A DNA stretch of 64,000 nucleotides from Salipaludibacillus neizhouensis (GTDB lineage: Bacteria; Bacillota; Bacilli; Bacillales; Salisediminibacteriaceae). Each line of letters opens with the position of its first letter. Positions within the stretch are counted from its first letter, which is position 1. The translations under genes were made by a program, and so were the position numbers. Shown here in pieces: positions 36,453 to 47,000 of this stretch. The notes beneath the pieces are model-generated. The model was given only the letters and a program-made list of their open reading frames with translations. It was not told the origin of the DNA and made no database searches. The stretch spans positions 873,234-937,233 of the forward strand of contig NZ_KZ614146.1 in the NCBI RefSeq assembly GCF_002886185.1. Reading direction: 5' to 3'.

Positions 36453-37412
36453 ATGAAAAAGATTGCTGTATTAACAAGTGGGGGAGATGCACCTGGTATG
36501 AACGCTGCAATTAGGGCAGTGGTAAGGGCAGCCGTGTATTATAACATTGAAATTGTTGGAATTACTAGAGGATTTGCTGGATTGATCAAAGGTGAATTAA
36601 TAGAAATGGAAGCGTCTACTGTTGGAGATATTGTTCATAAAGGTGGTACGATGCTGAAAACAGCTAGATCAGAGGAGTTTAAAACGGAAGAAGGAAGAAA
36701 AAAAGCTTATGAAATATTAAGGGAAAATGGGGTGGAGGGCTTAGTCGTTATCGGAGGAGACGGTTCTTTCGCTGGTGCTCAAAAACTCAGTGAAATGGGG
36801 ATAAACACCATAGGAATTCCCGGAACAATCGATAATGACTTGGCATACACCGAGTATACGATCGGATTTGATACGGCAGTAAACACAGTTTTAGATGCTG
36901 TTACAAAAATTCGTGATACATCATCTTCCCATGAAAAAGCAACAATCATTGAAGTTATGGGAAGAAATTGCGGTGATATTGCATTACACGCAGGTCTAGC
37001 TGGAGGTGCGGAAAGCATCATTCTTCCAGAGGCTCAATTAGGGATTGAAGATATCGCCAAAAAGCTTAAACAAGGAAAAGAAAGAGGAAAACTTCATCAC
37101 ATTATCATGCTCGCCGAGGGATCTGGCATTGCTTCGCAATTGCAAGAAGAAATTTTAGAGAAAGCCGGTGTCAATGCTCGTGTAACCGTTTTAGGATTTA
37201 TTCAACGCGGAGGAGACCCGACATCTTTCGATAGAATTATAGCTAGTAAAATGGGCGTGAATGCTGTGGAATTGCTGTTAAAAAATGAATCAAATAAAGT
37301 AGTAGGTATAAAAGATAATAAGATCTTTAATATGGATATTACGGAAGCTTTAAACATGAAAAAGCCCTTTGATAACCACATGTATAAGTTAACCGAAATA
37401 TTATCTGTTTAG
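36453..37412 (+). CDS. pfkA: ATP-dependent 6-phosphofructokinase (stand-alone)
   Basis: Phosphorylates fructose-6-phosphate, committing it to glycolysis. The product has 319 residues from the ATG at 36453 (GAAAGGGG upstream), the standard bacterial length; the longer frame has no ribosome site. [17 protein letters not shown] and PGTIDND are intact, with the catalytic aspartate in the last. The segment [18 protein letters not shown] and [10 protein letters not shown] reminds me of clostridial rather than typical Bacillus PfkA (NDIPGTDFTIGFDTA, MGRHAGDIAL). The usual Bacillus neighbours accA, accD and pyk are absent. It may therefore be a second, possibly acquired PFK; this comparison is from memory. 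Confidence 0.9.
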   Translation: MKKIAVLTSGGDAPGMNAAIRAVVRAAVYYNIEIVGITRGFAGLIKGELIEMEASTVGDIVHKGGTMLKTARSEEFKTEEGRKKAYEILRENGVEGLVVIGGDGSFAGAQKLSEMGINTIGIPGTIDNDLAYTEYTIGFDTAVNTVLDAVTKIRDTSSSHEKATIIEVMGRNCGDIALHAGLAGGAESIILPEAQLGIEDIAKKLKQGKERGKLHHIIMLAEGSGIASQLQEEILEKAGVNARVTVLGFIQRGGDPTSFDRIIASKMGVNAVELLLKNESNKVVGIKDNKIFNMDITEALNMKKPFDNHMYKLTEILSV

Positions 37413-37499
37413 TATTAGAGATTTGAACACCTCCTTGCGTTTAATCCCTTCTACTAACGTGAATATTAAAGGTATCATGTTTTTGGAGGGAATTAATAA

Positions 37500-38003
37500 A
37501 TGAAGCAACAAGAAATACAATTATTAAAAAAAGAACTTTTAAAAATGAAAGAAGAGTTCGAGACCCGATTATCAACTCAAGAGGATAGTAAGGAAAGTGC
37601 TGGGGATACGGGAGAACTTTCAAATACTTCTAACCATCCCGGAGATCAAGGAACGGAGTTATTTGATAGACAAAAAGAAATGACTTTAGATAATCATTTA
37701 AATGAAACGTTAGAAGAAGTGAGTGAAGCGTTAGAAGCAATTCAAGATGGCACCTACGGTAAATGTGCAGAATGTGGGAAGGAAATTCAGTTTGAAAGAC
37801 TGGAAGCAATTCCAACGACAAAGTGGTGCATAGACCACGCGAAAAAACAAACAGAAGAAAACAAACGTCCAGTAGAAGAGGATATAACAAGTCCACTGAA
37901 AAAAGGGGATACATCTTATAAGCAAGAGCTGCGACAAGATACTTGGGAAGCTGCGAGTGAGCATGGTACCTCATCAGATACACCAGATGGCACTCAAAAA
38001 TAA
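37500..38003 (+). CDS. yteA: YteA-like TraR/DksA zinc-finger protein
   Basis: A 167-residue protein of the YteA/YocK sporulation-associated family. The N-terminal coiled-coil region (residues 1-75) is rich in Glu and Lys and contains the conserved NHPGDQGTELFDRQKE segment. The DksA-type zinc motif follows near residues 87-115: CAECGKEIQFERLEAIPTTKWC, then IDH. The fourth ligand position is His rather than Cys. RNA polymerase binding as in DksA is not established for this subgroup. The start has TTGGAGGG. A stable stem follows the gene. Confidence 0.85.
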   Translation: MKQQEIQLLKKELLKMKEEFETRLSTQEDSKESAGDTGELSNTSNHPGDQGTELFDRQKEMTLDNHLNETLEEVSEALEAIQDGTYGKCAECGKEIQFERLEAIPTTKWCIDHAKKQTEENKRPVEEDITSPLKKGDTSYKQELRQDTWEAASEHGTSSDTPDGTQK

Positions 38004-38020
38004 AATTAGATTAGTAAGTA

Positions 38021-38053
38021 GAGGGTGTGACCAAGTTTTTGGTCACACCCTCT
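38021..38053. terminator. Terminator-like stem between yteA and pepT
   Basis: GAGGGTGTGACC and GGTCACACCCTC are perfectly paired around AAGTTTTT. It lies between convergent genes; a T-run is lacking on the + side. Confidence 0.75.
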
Positions 38054-38060
38054 AGACTCT

Positions 38061-39293
38061 CTAAGCATTTTCTTCGAATTTTTTTGCGATACCCACAATG
38101 ACATTAGTAGCTTTTTCCATATTTTCGACGGAAATAAATTCATACTTACTATGAAAGTTTTCTCCACCGGTAAAAAGGTTCGGAGTAGGTAAACCTTTAT
38201 AGGAGAGTTGTGATCCATCCGTTCCTCCTCTGATCGGCTCAACAATAGGAGTTATTTCCAATGAAGTCATTACTGAAAAGGCAACATCTACAATTTCTTT
38301 TACTGGTTCTATTTTTTCTCGCATATTATAATACTGGTCTTTGATAACTAGTTCAACAGTGTTTTTTCCGAATTTTCTTTGCATGCCTTCCGCGACCCAG
38401 CGAATATGCTTTTTTTTGTTTTCGAATTTCTGTTGATCAAAATCACGAATAATATAGTGTAATGTAGTTTTTTCTACATCACCATCCATAGAGAGCAAAT
38501 GATAGAAACCTTCGTATCCAGCAGTGTGCTCTGGAGCTTGACTCAAAGGAATTTCATCATGAAAGTTCATTGCAAGCTTCATGGAATTTGTCATTTTGTT
38601 TTTTGCTGTGCCGGGATGAACGTTATTGCCATGAAAGATAACTTCGGCAGAAGCAGCATTAAAACTTTCGTATTGAAGTTCACCTATGGGACCACCGTCT
38701 ACAGTATAAGCAAAAGATGCCCCGAATTTTTCTACGTCAAACTTATGTGGTCCACGTCCTATTTCTTCGTCAGGCGTAAATGCTATACGAATTTTTCCAT
38801 GCTTAATCTCAGGATTAGCAATTAGAAATTCAAGTGCAGTCATAATTTCTGCAATTCCTGCTTTGTTATCCGCGCCTAAAAGCGTATTCCCATCTGTAGT
38901 AATCAGTGTATGTCCGATGTAATTTTGAAGATTTGGAAACTTATTAGGTTCAAGGATGATAGATTTCTCTTTATTTAACACGATTTCACTGCCATCATAA
39001 TTCTTTACTAGCTGAGGGCGAACATTCGTACCAGTAAAATCAGTGGCGGTGTCTAGATGAGCAAGAAAGCCAATTACCGGAACATCTTTCTCTGTATTTG
39101 AAGCGAGCGAGGCCATCACGTAACCGTAATCATCTATGTGTACATCTTCCATACCAATTGTATGTAATTCTGCAACTAACATTCTTGCAAGTTCCCACTG
39201 TCCATCAGTAGAGGGACAAACTTCATTCGACATGTCTGATTGCGTGTCTATTTTTGCATACGCAGTTAACCTTTCAATCAATGTTTGTTTCAT
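38061..39293 (-). CDS. pepT: Tripeptidase T
   Basis: Zn-dependent M20-family peptidase removing the N-terminal residue from tripeptides in the cytoplasm; 410 residues, standard for PepT. Metal and catalytic motifs: FLAHLDTA near residue 78, GADNKAG near residue 141, TPDEEIGRG near residue 174 and GGTDGSQLS near residue 350. The start has only a weak ribosome site (GAGCTGAGA). Monocistronic. A 363-bp gap separates it from the upstream antiporter gene. Confidence 0.96.
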   Translation of the reverse strand: MKQTLIERLTAYAKIDTQSDMSNEVCPSTDGQWELARMLVAELHTIGMEDVHIDDYGYVMASLASNTEKDVPVIGFLAHLDTATDFTGTNVRPQLVKNYDGSEIVLNKEKSIILEPNKFPNLQNYIGHTLITTDGNTLLGADNKAGIAEIMTALEFLIANPEIKHGKIRIAFTPDEEIGRGPHKFDVEKFGASFAYTVDGGPIGELQYESFNAASAEVIFHGNNVHPGTAKNKMTNSMKLAMNFHDEIPLSQAPEHTAGYEGFYHLLSMDGDVEKTTLHYIIRDFDQQKFENKKKHIRWVAEGMQRKFGKNTVELVIKDQYYNMREKIEPVKEIVDVAFSVMTSLEITPIVEPIRGGTDGSQLSYKGLPTPNLFTGGENFHSKYEFISVENMEKATNVIVGIAKKFEENA

Positions 39294-39656
39294 CTATTCT
39301 CAGCTCCATTTATTATATTTAAGATATGTATAACTAAATCATACTCTCTATTGTGTAATAGAACAAATACTAATTTTAAAAATGAAGGAACCCAGTAACA
39401 TTCTACTCGAGGTATAGAGATAATTGGCTATAGAAGGGAAAGATGAAATAGCCGTGGTTCTTCTTTCAATCGTGCATTTACGCTCCTGACCACTTAACGG
39501 TAACGGTCGTTTCAACGAGAGGAATCGTTATTACTTCCATGTGATGCTCTATTACTTTTTACGAATAACTCCTTTTATGTCTCATAAATATCTTAGTCCA
39601 TCCGTGAAAGAATGAACGGATAAACTACCGCAAATATCATTTTGGTTGCACTACAT
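39294..39656 (-). other. 363-bp gap with nested hairpin on the minus strand
   Basis: No ORF. Read on the minus strand, GAACC and GGGTTC (about 39459 and 39387) can pair around an inner GGCTAT/ATAGCC hairpin and are followed by CTTCATTTTT. This may be the terminator of the NhaC-type gene or a short structured RNA. A second compact hairpin, ACGGT(aacGGT)/CGTT, lies near 39500. The rest is unremarkable. Confidence 0.35.
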
Positions 39657-41072
39657 TTATAATAAAAATGGAATAAATGTATATAGAACAGCAGTTATTC
39701 CTGCTGCGATTAGAGCTGGTTTTAACTTAAAGTGGGCATAGTCGATAACCGAAAGGCCTAATATTTTTGAAATAGTAACGGTATCATCACTTAAAGGGGA
39801 TGCAAAAGCCCCGAAAGAACCACTAGCAAAAACAGCTCCAATGACAAGTGGCAGACTTACATCTGCTGCAAAGGAAAGAGAAACGCCGAGGGGCATTAAT
39901 ATTCCCCATGCGCCCCATGCTGAACCGATAAAGTAAGAGATCATGGCTCCAAAAAGAAATAGCAACGGAGCGATAAACATATGAGGAATCCATTCTGTGT
40001 TGGCTGTTATAAAACTGGAGAATCCTAAATCATCAGTAGCGGAAGATAATCCCCATACAACAGTCAAAAGTACAATAACAGACATTAATTCATTTCCACC
40101 TAATAAAAAACTGTCCACTAATACTGTTAATTTAAAACGTTGAAAGAGATATAAAATGATACTCAAAAAAACAGTAATCAAAAGGGCAACAACCATTGCT
40201 TGCAGAACATCAGCTTCTATAAAAGCTTGAAAAAAGTTTACGCCCTCTCCCATGCCATCCCACCAGGTGAGAAACAGTGTGAATCCAATAACTGAAATAA
40301 GCGGAAAAATTAAATTCCATGGTCTGTTTGGTAACTCTTTAGAAACGGATGGATGACAGTCATGCCAATCTGCTTCCGATTCAGACTCAGACTCAGAACC
40401 TTCAATATCTGTAGGAGCATCTGACTTTGAGTGGTGAAAAAAACTTAAATATATACCTAGTAAAATGATCACAAAGGCAAAGAAATTAAAAGGAATGCTG
40501 CGAATAAATAACGAGTAAGGATCGATATCACTGCCTACATTCTCCACAGAAACTTGGATCACAGATACCATATAACCAACAAAGGCTGTTGCTACTGGTA
40601 TCAAAACAATCACAGGTGTTGCAGTTGTTTCAATAACAAAACCGAGCTCTTTCGTAGACATTTTTATCTCCTTTAAAAGAGCTTTCATAATAGGAGCAAT
40701 TGTCACAAAGCGAAATGTAGGTGCACTGAATGTCCCTATTGTAGAAACATAGGTGAGAATGAGGGCCTGTTTTTTAGTCTTGATCTTTTCGGCGGCAAGT
40801 TCTACAAATCCTCTGATCCCTCCTGTTATTTTAATGATTCCAACAAGACCGGAAAATGCATAAAGAAAGACAATAATTTTAATATTGTTTTCATCAATTA
40901 ACGCTAGAACCAAATATGTAAGCATCGTTTGAATACCACCAAGAAAACTAGGATTAGCTAAATAGGATCCAACAAGAAGGCCAATAATAAGTGCTGGCAG
41001 AACTTGTTTTGTAAACATTGCTATAGGTATTACTAATAAAAAAGGTATTATAGATAGCCAACTGGCTTCCAT
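39657..41072 (-). CDS. NhaC-type Na+/H+ antiporter family protein
   Basis: Polytopic transporter of about twelve spans, 471 residues from the ATG at 41072, which has GGGTGGA upstream; an ATG at 41108 lacks such a site. Conserved ion-transporter segments include TIGTFSAPTFRFVTIAP, ETTATPVIVLIPVATA, IGSAWGAWGILMPLGVSL and SGSFGAFASPLSDDTVTISKI, typical of the NhaC/arginine-ornithine-like ion transporter superfamily. A hydrophilic central loop contains the acidic run SESESESEADWHDCH. Na+/H+ exchange is the likely role, but related members exchange organic solutes. Monocistronic. Confidence 0.85.
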   Translation of the reverse strand: MEASWLSIIPFLLVIPIAMFTKQVLPALIIGLLVGSYLANPSFLGGIQTMLTYLVLALIDENNIKIIVFLYAFSGLVGIIKITGGIRGFVELAAEKIKTKKQALILTYVSTIGTFSAPTFRFVTIAPIMKALLKEIKMSTKELGFVIETTATPVIVLIPVATAFVGYMVSVIQVSVENVGSDIDPYSLFIRSIPFNFFAFVIILLGIYLSFFHHSKSDAPTDIEGSESESESEADWHDCHPSVSKELPNRPWNLIFPLISVIGFTLFLTWWDGMGEGVNFFQAFIEADVLQAMVVALLITVFLSIILYLFQRFKLTVLVDSFLLGGNELMSVIVLLTVVWGLSSATDDLGFSSFITANTEWIPHMFIAPLLFLFGAMISYFIGSAWGAWGILMPLGVSLSFAADVSLPLVIGAVFASGSFGAFASPLSDDTVTISKILGLSVIDYAHFKLKPALIAAGITAVLYTFIPFLL

Positions 41073-41406
41073 GCTGCATTCCACCCATCGATGTACTCTT
41101 TCAAACATTTACTTAGCATGTGACTTAACATTAAAATTATGTATCATCGATATTTATGAAGGAGCCAATTAACTAAAGGCTATGCTATAAAGTGGATGAA
41201 TCTTAAACTAGAAGGGGTTCTGAGTGATGATTGAAAAGATAAAAGAGAGAGAAAGTTACAAAGGTGATGTGATGGCGGGAATCTTTAAGGAGAAGTTGTA
41301 CAGTGGATGACGGCAGACGGGATATAAGGATTAGAAGCCACTCATTTATTTTCCAAGTATGAGCTAAAGTACACAGACGCATACTACCTATAAAAGGAGG
41401 CTGAAA
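41073..41406. other. 334-bp divergent gap upstream of the YpzI-like gene
   Basis: Contains promoter-type AT-rich sequence. A possible 27-codon ORF at 41227-41310 (M-IEKIKERES start, GGGG upstream) is too short and too isolated to call. No repeat or RNA motif is seen. Confidence 0.4.
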
Positions 41407-41541
41407 ATGGGAAGAGACAGGCAAGAAAAAAAGCTGAAAGAGTCACACAGGGTTGAGTCTGATCGGGATCAAAAGTTAGAGTACAAAGGTGCTACAAAGC
41501 TAGAGGGGCCAGAAGCAGCTAGAAAAAGAAACAAAGAATAA
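41407..41541 (+). CDS. ypzI: YpzI-family small protein, 44 aa
   Basis: A 44-residue, highly charged protein starting MGRDRQEKKLKES with RVESDRDQKLEYKGATKLEGPEAARKRN. This matches the YpzI family of Bacillus as I know it. The start follows AAAAGGAGG. No structure or function is known; the family is restricted to Bacillales-type genomes. Ends before a good terminator. Confidence 0.82.
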   Translation: MGRDRQEKKLKESHRVESDRDQKLEYKGATKLEGPEAARKRNKE

Positions 41542-41556
41542 TTTACAGCGTCAATT

Positions 41557-41594
41557 AAAAAAACTTTCTGTAAGTAAATCTTACAGAAAGTTTA
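41557..41594. terminator. Terminator after ypzI
   Basis: AAACTTTCTGTAAG and CTTACAGAAAGTTT with loop TAAAT. The A-run upstream also suits the opposite strand. Confidence 0.88.
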
Positions 41595-41688
41595 TAGACA
41601 TATGAACAACTACTTCCTGACTGATTGTCTGAATCAAGTCAGGTATAAAAATTTACGTTGTAACAGTACTATTTACAAAACTTTATAA

Positions 41689-41865
41689 TTAACTTCCCAT
41701 TTTACGGCGCATACTGGCAGTTTGTTTAGGCTGTTGGCTCGTCATTTTTTTCGTATTACCAAGGGAGTTATTTGTTTGTTGATTTGAACTGTTTTTTTGC
41801 TTTTTCTTTTCTAACTGCTGTCTCATTGCTTCTTGCAAATTAATTTTCTTTTTTGGGGTTTCCAT
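41689..41865 (-). CDS. Small Gln/Lys-rich protein, 58 aa, unknown
   Basis: Not recognised. From the ATG at 41865 (AAGGAGAG ten bases upstream) it encodes METPKKKINLQEAMRQQLE followed by a run rich in Gln, Lys, Asn, Ser and Thr, ending TASMRRKMGS. The first half could be a short basic helix and the rest is disordered. The longer in-frame extension to 41946 lacks a ribosome site. A basic, low-complexity small protein in a spore former could be spore-associated, but nothing shows this directly. Confidence 0.6.
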   Translation of the reverse strand: METPKKKINLQEAMRQQLEKKKQKNSSNQQTNNSLGNTKKMTSQQPKQTASMRRKMGS

Positions 41866-41986
41866 GTTTTTGTCTCTCCTTATAATATAAGAACTCTTTT
41901 CATTATAATACAATTTATTCGAAATAGGTGATAAATTTTGATTCAAATGATGTCCTTATTAGTATCTCCATATATGGGGAGTTTTA

Positions 41987-42787
41987 TTAGCGCATCACAC
42001 TGCCACCCGATATCTTCATGGATTCGCCTACAATATTTTCAGCCGCGTCAGTTAATAGAAAGATAATACTATTTGCTACTTCCTCTGGATCTGTAATTCT
42101 TTTTGAAGGTAATCCGTTATTTACTATCTCCAATTGTTTTTCATAGCTTCGATTTTCTTGTTTAGCTTTCTTCTCAATTGCTCCACGACCCATTTCCGTA
42201 TCTACAAAGCCGGGACATATCGCGTTGACTCGAATAGAATGTTCAATTGCTTCTAATGCAAAGGATTGAGTGAACCCAATTAAGGCAAATTTAGAAGCAC
42301 TATATGCCGTGTTCCCATAAGTACCTCTTAGTCCGGAAAGGGAAGAGATGTTCACGATGGAACCTTTTTGCTTTTTTATCATCTCGCGGTAAACGAGTTG
42401 AGTAAGCAGAACGGTAGACGTGTAGTTGACATCCATCACTTCACGAAGATCATCTTCTCTGATTTGCTCCATCGTGTCTCCTCCAACAATGCCAGCTGAA
42501 TTAACGAGACCTGTAATGGGACCATTATGCTTCACAGTTTTCTCCACAAGGTTGATTCGATCCTGTTCTTTTGCTATATTTGCCGCAATAATATTTACTC
42601 TTGCTTGATCATTAATAGACTGACATTCTTGCTTTAAATTCTGTAATTTAGCTTCATTTCTTCCAGTAATCGTTACATGTCCACCACATTTTACAACTTC
42701 AATTGCGGTGACATAACCAATACCGCCAGTAGCTCCAGTTATCAAAATATGTTCATCTTTCAGTGCATCTTTATCATAAATACTCAT
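41987..42787 (-). CDS. SDR-family NAD(P)-dependent oxidoreductase
   Basis: Classical short-chain dehydrogenase, 266 residues. Cofactor motif TGATGGIG lies near residues 17-24, the NSAG motif (VNSAG) near residue 107, Ser in NISSLSG near residue 150 and the active site YSASK near residues 163-167. The CPGFVDTEMG segment follows. The sequence is 3-oxoacyl-ACP-reductase (FabG)-like, but no fatty-acid genes are adjacent, so the substrate is open. Start taken at ATG 42787; a GTG at 42796 sits too close to the AAAGG site. Confidence 0.88.
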   Translation of the reverse strand: MSIYDKDALKDEHILITGATGGIGYVTAIEVVKCGGHVTITGRNEAKLQNLKQECQSINDQARVNIIAANIAKEQDRINLVEKTVKHNGPITGLVNSAGIVGGDTMEQIREDDLREVMDVNYTSTVLLTQLVYREMIKKQKGSIVNISSLSGLRGTYGNTAYSASKFALIGFTQSFALEAIEHSIRVNAICPGFVDTEMGRGAIEKKAKQENRSYEKQLEIVNNGLPSKRITDPEEVANSIIFLLTDAAENIVGESMKISGGSVMR

Positions 42788-42944
42788 TACATTCACCAGC
42801 CTTTCTGTGTCTAATTATTCCCTTAATGAAAGAACAGAAACCTAGACTTCATTAATAAAAACAGTAGATACGAAAAGCGATGACTTCAGCGGTGAAAATC
42901 TTTTTTTAAGCCTCCTAAAAACGGTCTTTGTTAGAAGAGGCAAA

Positions 42945-42990
42945 AAGATTGCCTCTGTAAAGCATCGACCTGTAGAGGATTCGAGTACTC
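42945..42990 (+). repeat. Family-2 repeat remnant
   Basis: AGATTGCCTCTGTAAAGCATCGACCTGTAGAGGATTCGAGTACTC shares the AGATTG...ATCGA...GA-TTCGA spacing of family 2 but is much decayed. Confidence 0.35.
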
Positions 42991-43032
42991 GTAAATTTCT
43001 GATTAAAACAATATTAGACGAAAAAATATCTT

Positions 43033-43064
43033 AAAAAAAGAGCACCTTAAAAGGAGTGCTCTTG
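43033..43064 (-). terminator. Terminator of pssA
   Basis: On the minus strand AAGAGCACTCC and GGTGCTCTT pair and are followed by TTTTTTTAAG. Confidence 0.88.
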
Positions 43065-43074
43065 TTTGATTTAA

Positions 43075-43776
43075 TTAGTCATTCTCTTTCGTATTTAGCC
43101 GCTTTTTCTTAAGGAGAAAATGTACAATCATAAATGCAAAATAAATTAAAATTGCTACAATCATTAAACTTGAAAATTCCAGCTTAGCATTAAACCTTAC
43201 TACAACAATCAAAGAAAGCAATAATAATGTGATAATCGTTCCGTATTTTGGAATAGGAATTTCTTTTAAACTTGGAATTTTTATTTTACTTACCATTAAC
43301 ACACATAAAAGGGTGTATATAGTAGCTAAAGCTGCATCAGGTATCGCGAAGTTAAAGATCGTTAATAATGCAATCACACCACCGGCAGCAGTAATCGGCA
43401 CCCCGGTAAAATAATGTGCGGTTGAAGTTTCTTCGTCAATATTAAATCGAGCTAGTCTAATCGCTCCGAAAACCGGAAACATACCTGCTATTAATAAGCC
43501 GATCATTCCAATATCAACAAATGTCGTACTAAATATTAAAATAGCAGGTGCAATACCAAACGTTACAATATCAGCTAAAGAATCCAATTCTTTACCAAAT
43601 GCACTTTCCACGTTAAGTTTTCTAGCTATCCATCCATCCATACTATCTAGCATCATTCCAATAAGTATAAAAAGTGAAGCATTTTGATAATCTCCTAACA
43701 TAGCTGAGCCAACGGATAAAAATCCGAATAAAAGATTACTCAATGTTATGAAGTTTGGAATATTTCGTTTGATCAC
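43075..43776 (-). CDS. pssA: CDP-diacylglycerol-serine O-phosphatidyltransferase
   Basis: Membrane enzyme making phosphatidylserine from CDP-diacylglycerol and serine, the precursor of phosphatidylethanolamine. The CDP-alcohol phosphatidyltransferase signature DGWIARKLNVESAFGKELDSLAD has the DGxxAR...G...D...D pattern. About six to seven membrane spans; 233 residues. Start is GTG at 43776, behind AAAGGATATG. No psd gene follows; unlike B. subtilis, where pssA-ybfM-psd are linked, the gene here is isolated. Terminators bound both ends. Confidence 0.93.
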   Translation of the reverse strand: MIKRNIPNFITLSNLLFGFLSVGSAMLGDYQNASLFILIGMMLDSMDGWIARKLNVESAFGKELDSLADIVTFGIAPAILIFSTTFVDIGMIGLLIAGMFPVFGAIRLARFNIDEETSTAHYFTGVPITAAGGVIALLTIFNFAIPDAALATIYTLLCVLMVSKIKIPSLKEIPIPKYGTIITLLLLSLIVVVRFNAKLEFSSLMIVAILIYFAFMIVHFLLKKKRLNTKEND

Positions 43777-43849
43777 TTAATCATATCCTTTCTGCGTATT
43801 GGGTTGTATTTATGATTATATTCTATTGGATGTATTATATTAGCAGAAA

Positions 43850-43895
43850 GAAATAGCCACCCTGTCTGTGAGTCAGGTGACTATTTCAATAAAAA
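43850..43895. terminator. Hairpin between the RND and pssA genes
   Basis: AAATAG-CACC and GGTG-CTATTT arms with A/T-rich flanks. It can end the RND transcript on the minus strand; the remaining 130 bp to 44029 shows no feature. Confidence 0.65.
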
Positions 43896-44028
43896 GCTGT
43901 TAAAACTATGTTGCCAACTGCCATTACCGCAAAATAAAATTCCTACATGAACAAGTTATTTTATTCCTTATTTACTTACTCATAGTATACAGTATTAGAA
44001 AGTTGAAATGCAATTGACAGCATTATCT

Positions 44029-47000
44029 TTAACTTGATTTCTCTATTTTTTCAACACGCGCTTCTTGTATTATTGTTTGTTTTTCCCTTTCAACCAAAAA
44101 GTAGATACTAGGAATCAGGAGGAGAGTTATCGTTGTTGCGAATAAGAGACCAGATATAACAACTGTAGCTAAAGGTGCTTGGTAACCTGCAGATGCACCG
44201 CCTAATATAGCTAAAGGAAGCATACCGCCTACTGTTGTCATCGTTGTCATGAATATCGGACGTAATCTATTTTTCCCGGCTTGAACCATCGCTTCTCTGA
44301 TCGGTAAACCTTCACGTCTTAACTGGTTTGTTCTATCAACGAGTAAGATGGCGTTGTTTAAAATTATTCCTATGAGCATTAACAATCCCATTGCAGAGAT
44401 AACACTTAATTCACGTTGAGTTACTAATAAGCCTAGAATAACACCCGTTGCTGTGAAAGGAATGATTGACATAATAATAAGTGGATGTTTTAAGCTGTTA
44501 AACTGTATGGCCATGACAACATAAACTAGAAACAATGAGATGATAAAAATAAAAATTAAATCATTCATCGCTTCTTGCTGAGTTTCTAAATCCCCACTCA
44601 GTTGTACCTCATAACCAGGTAAGTCTTTCCGATTCGATATTAATTCTTGAAGCTCGCTGTTTACCGAGCCTAAATCACGATTCTCGATCGAAGCAGTAAC
44701 TTGAATAACTCGTTTGCCATCGATTCTTTCAATTTTATTAGGTGTATCTAATGAGGTAAAGGAAACATATTCGGATAGGGTTTTTTCACCTTCCCTAGAT
44801 GTAACTGTTACGTCTAAAAGATTATCGATCGTCTTTGGACTCTCGTCTGCTTTGATAAATACAGGAATATAGTCACTAGTTTCATTATTACTAGGAATTT
44901 CAGCAATTGGATCTACTGTTTCAGATAAAGTCAGTTTTTCTAAAACTGTCATTTTAGATATGCCATCATTTTTCAATTGATCTTCATCTAAGACAATTCT
45001 TTTTGTTTCCTGGCTATTTTTAAAAGAGGTAACGACATTTGTAACTCCTTCAACGGTTTTTAAATCATTTTGGACATCTTCAGCCAAAAGTTGCAACTCC
45101 TCAAAATCTTCCCCGACTACCTCCATCTGAATGGATTGTTGACCACCGGTATCCATCATACTTAAAACGTTGGATATAGGAGTCTCATCTTCTAATTCTC
45201 GAATACTGGATATAACTTTGGAAACAACTTTATCTTGAGAAACAGTGATTTCATTATCTTTTGTTAAATTAACTAAGACATAGAAATTGTCTATATTATC
45301 CATGACAATATAACTATCAACATCCTGTAAATCTTCTAGTTGAAAGTGAATGGCATCTGCAATATCTTCTCTTTCTTCCGCACTAAGACCGGTTTCGAGA
45401 TCTACAGTAAGCTCCGTATATCGATTAAAAATATCGGGCATGAGTGTAACTGGAACTTTAGCTGTTAAAAATAATGAGCTGGCTAAAATGACTAGGAATA
45501 AACTAATTACATAAATACTGCGTCTCTTTTTTTCTGAGACCCACTGAAGTATTTTTCCGTAAGTTTGCGTGATAGGTCCGTCTGACACTCTGGTTGAATT
45601 TTTTCGAAGTTTCAAGAAATTTTCGGAAAATGTTGGAATAACAGTAAAAGATATAAGTAAAGAACTAACGAGTGTGATCACAACTACTAGGGAAAGGACA
45701 ATGATAAACGCACCCATTTCACCTCCAAATAGACCAATCGGTAAAAATACAACAATGGTTGTCAACATCGAAGCTATTACTGGAGAAGCAACTTCCTTTA
45801 CACCTGTCATGACTGCCTCTTTACCAACAAAACCATTTTCTTTTTTACGGTAGATGGATTCCATAATAACAATCGATGCATCGACCATCATTCCAATTCC
45901 GAGCCCTAAAGCAATCATTGAAAGCATGTTTAAACTGTATCCTATGATCCACATCGTTGAGAATGTTAAAAGTAATGATAAAGGAATAGACAAGCCTACA
46001 ATGATCGTCGCTCGTGGATTTCTCAAAAACAGGAACAAGACGATTATAGCAATGATCCCTCCAAAAAGAACACTTTGGGTAACACCATCTATTGCATCCT
46101 GAACATAATCCGCTTGATTGACAATTTCATTCAAAGAAAAACCAGAGACTAAATTCTCTTCATTTATTAAAGCTACTTCGCTCCGGACCGCATTTGCCAT
46201 ATCTATTTGTGTAAACCCGTCCGTACGACCAATCTCCGTAAATATGAAACCAGCATCACCATTTTTCCAAGTTTCCGCTTGAATTTCCGATGTTATTTCA
46301 GTCACTTCAGCAATGTCTTCGATTTGAACAGATCCCATTCTTGTTTCCATGAGATCATCAATGGATTGAAAGGACTGTTCCCACCGAAGACTTGGTTGAC
46401 CTTCTTCATCTGACAATTCCCCCAATGATAAATCTAAGTTAACTTCTTGAATCGATTTAATCGCTTGATCGACTGTTAGTTCATGTTCCGCTAATTTATC
46501 TTCATCAAAGACAAGTTCCCATTCTTTTTCTTGTAAACCGGTAAATGCCACCTCTCTAACTTCCGGTAAAGCTTCGAGTCTTGGTTTGAGAACATTGTTA
46601 GCAAAGGTTGTCATTTCGTTTATAGACCCTTCAGAAATATCCATAAAAAATTCATAAGGCTGATCAGTCGAAAACTGTTGAACAGTCAATTCTGTGACTG
46701 GCAAGTCACTCGTGATTGATTGTAAAGTACTTTCCACATCCAAGGAGGCTTCCTTACCCATTCCTTCATCAGTGAAGTACTGAATCACCGCTAAACCTTC
46801 TGAGGAGGTTGATGTATAGGAATCAATGCCTTCTACACCTTCGATACTTTGCTCGGCAATCAATGTCAGCCTTTCCTCTACTTCGCTTGAAGTTAGAGAA
46901 CCTGATTCCATATAGATAATTCCTCCATCCATCGTCACTGGTGGAAGCAATTCTTGATCTAACTTACCGATAGAATAGAATCCAATTCCTAATATGAATA

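Noticed and set aside
41227-41310. 27-codon ORF with GGGG upstream before ypzI
   Set aside because: Very short, lysine/glutamate-rich, no similarity known to me; could be chance in an AT-rich gap.
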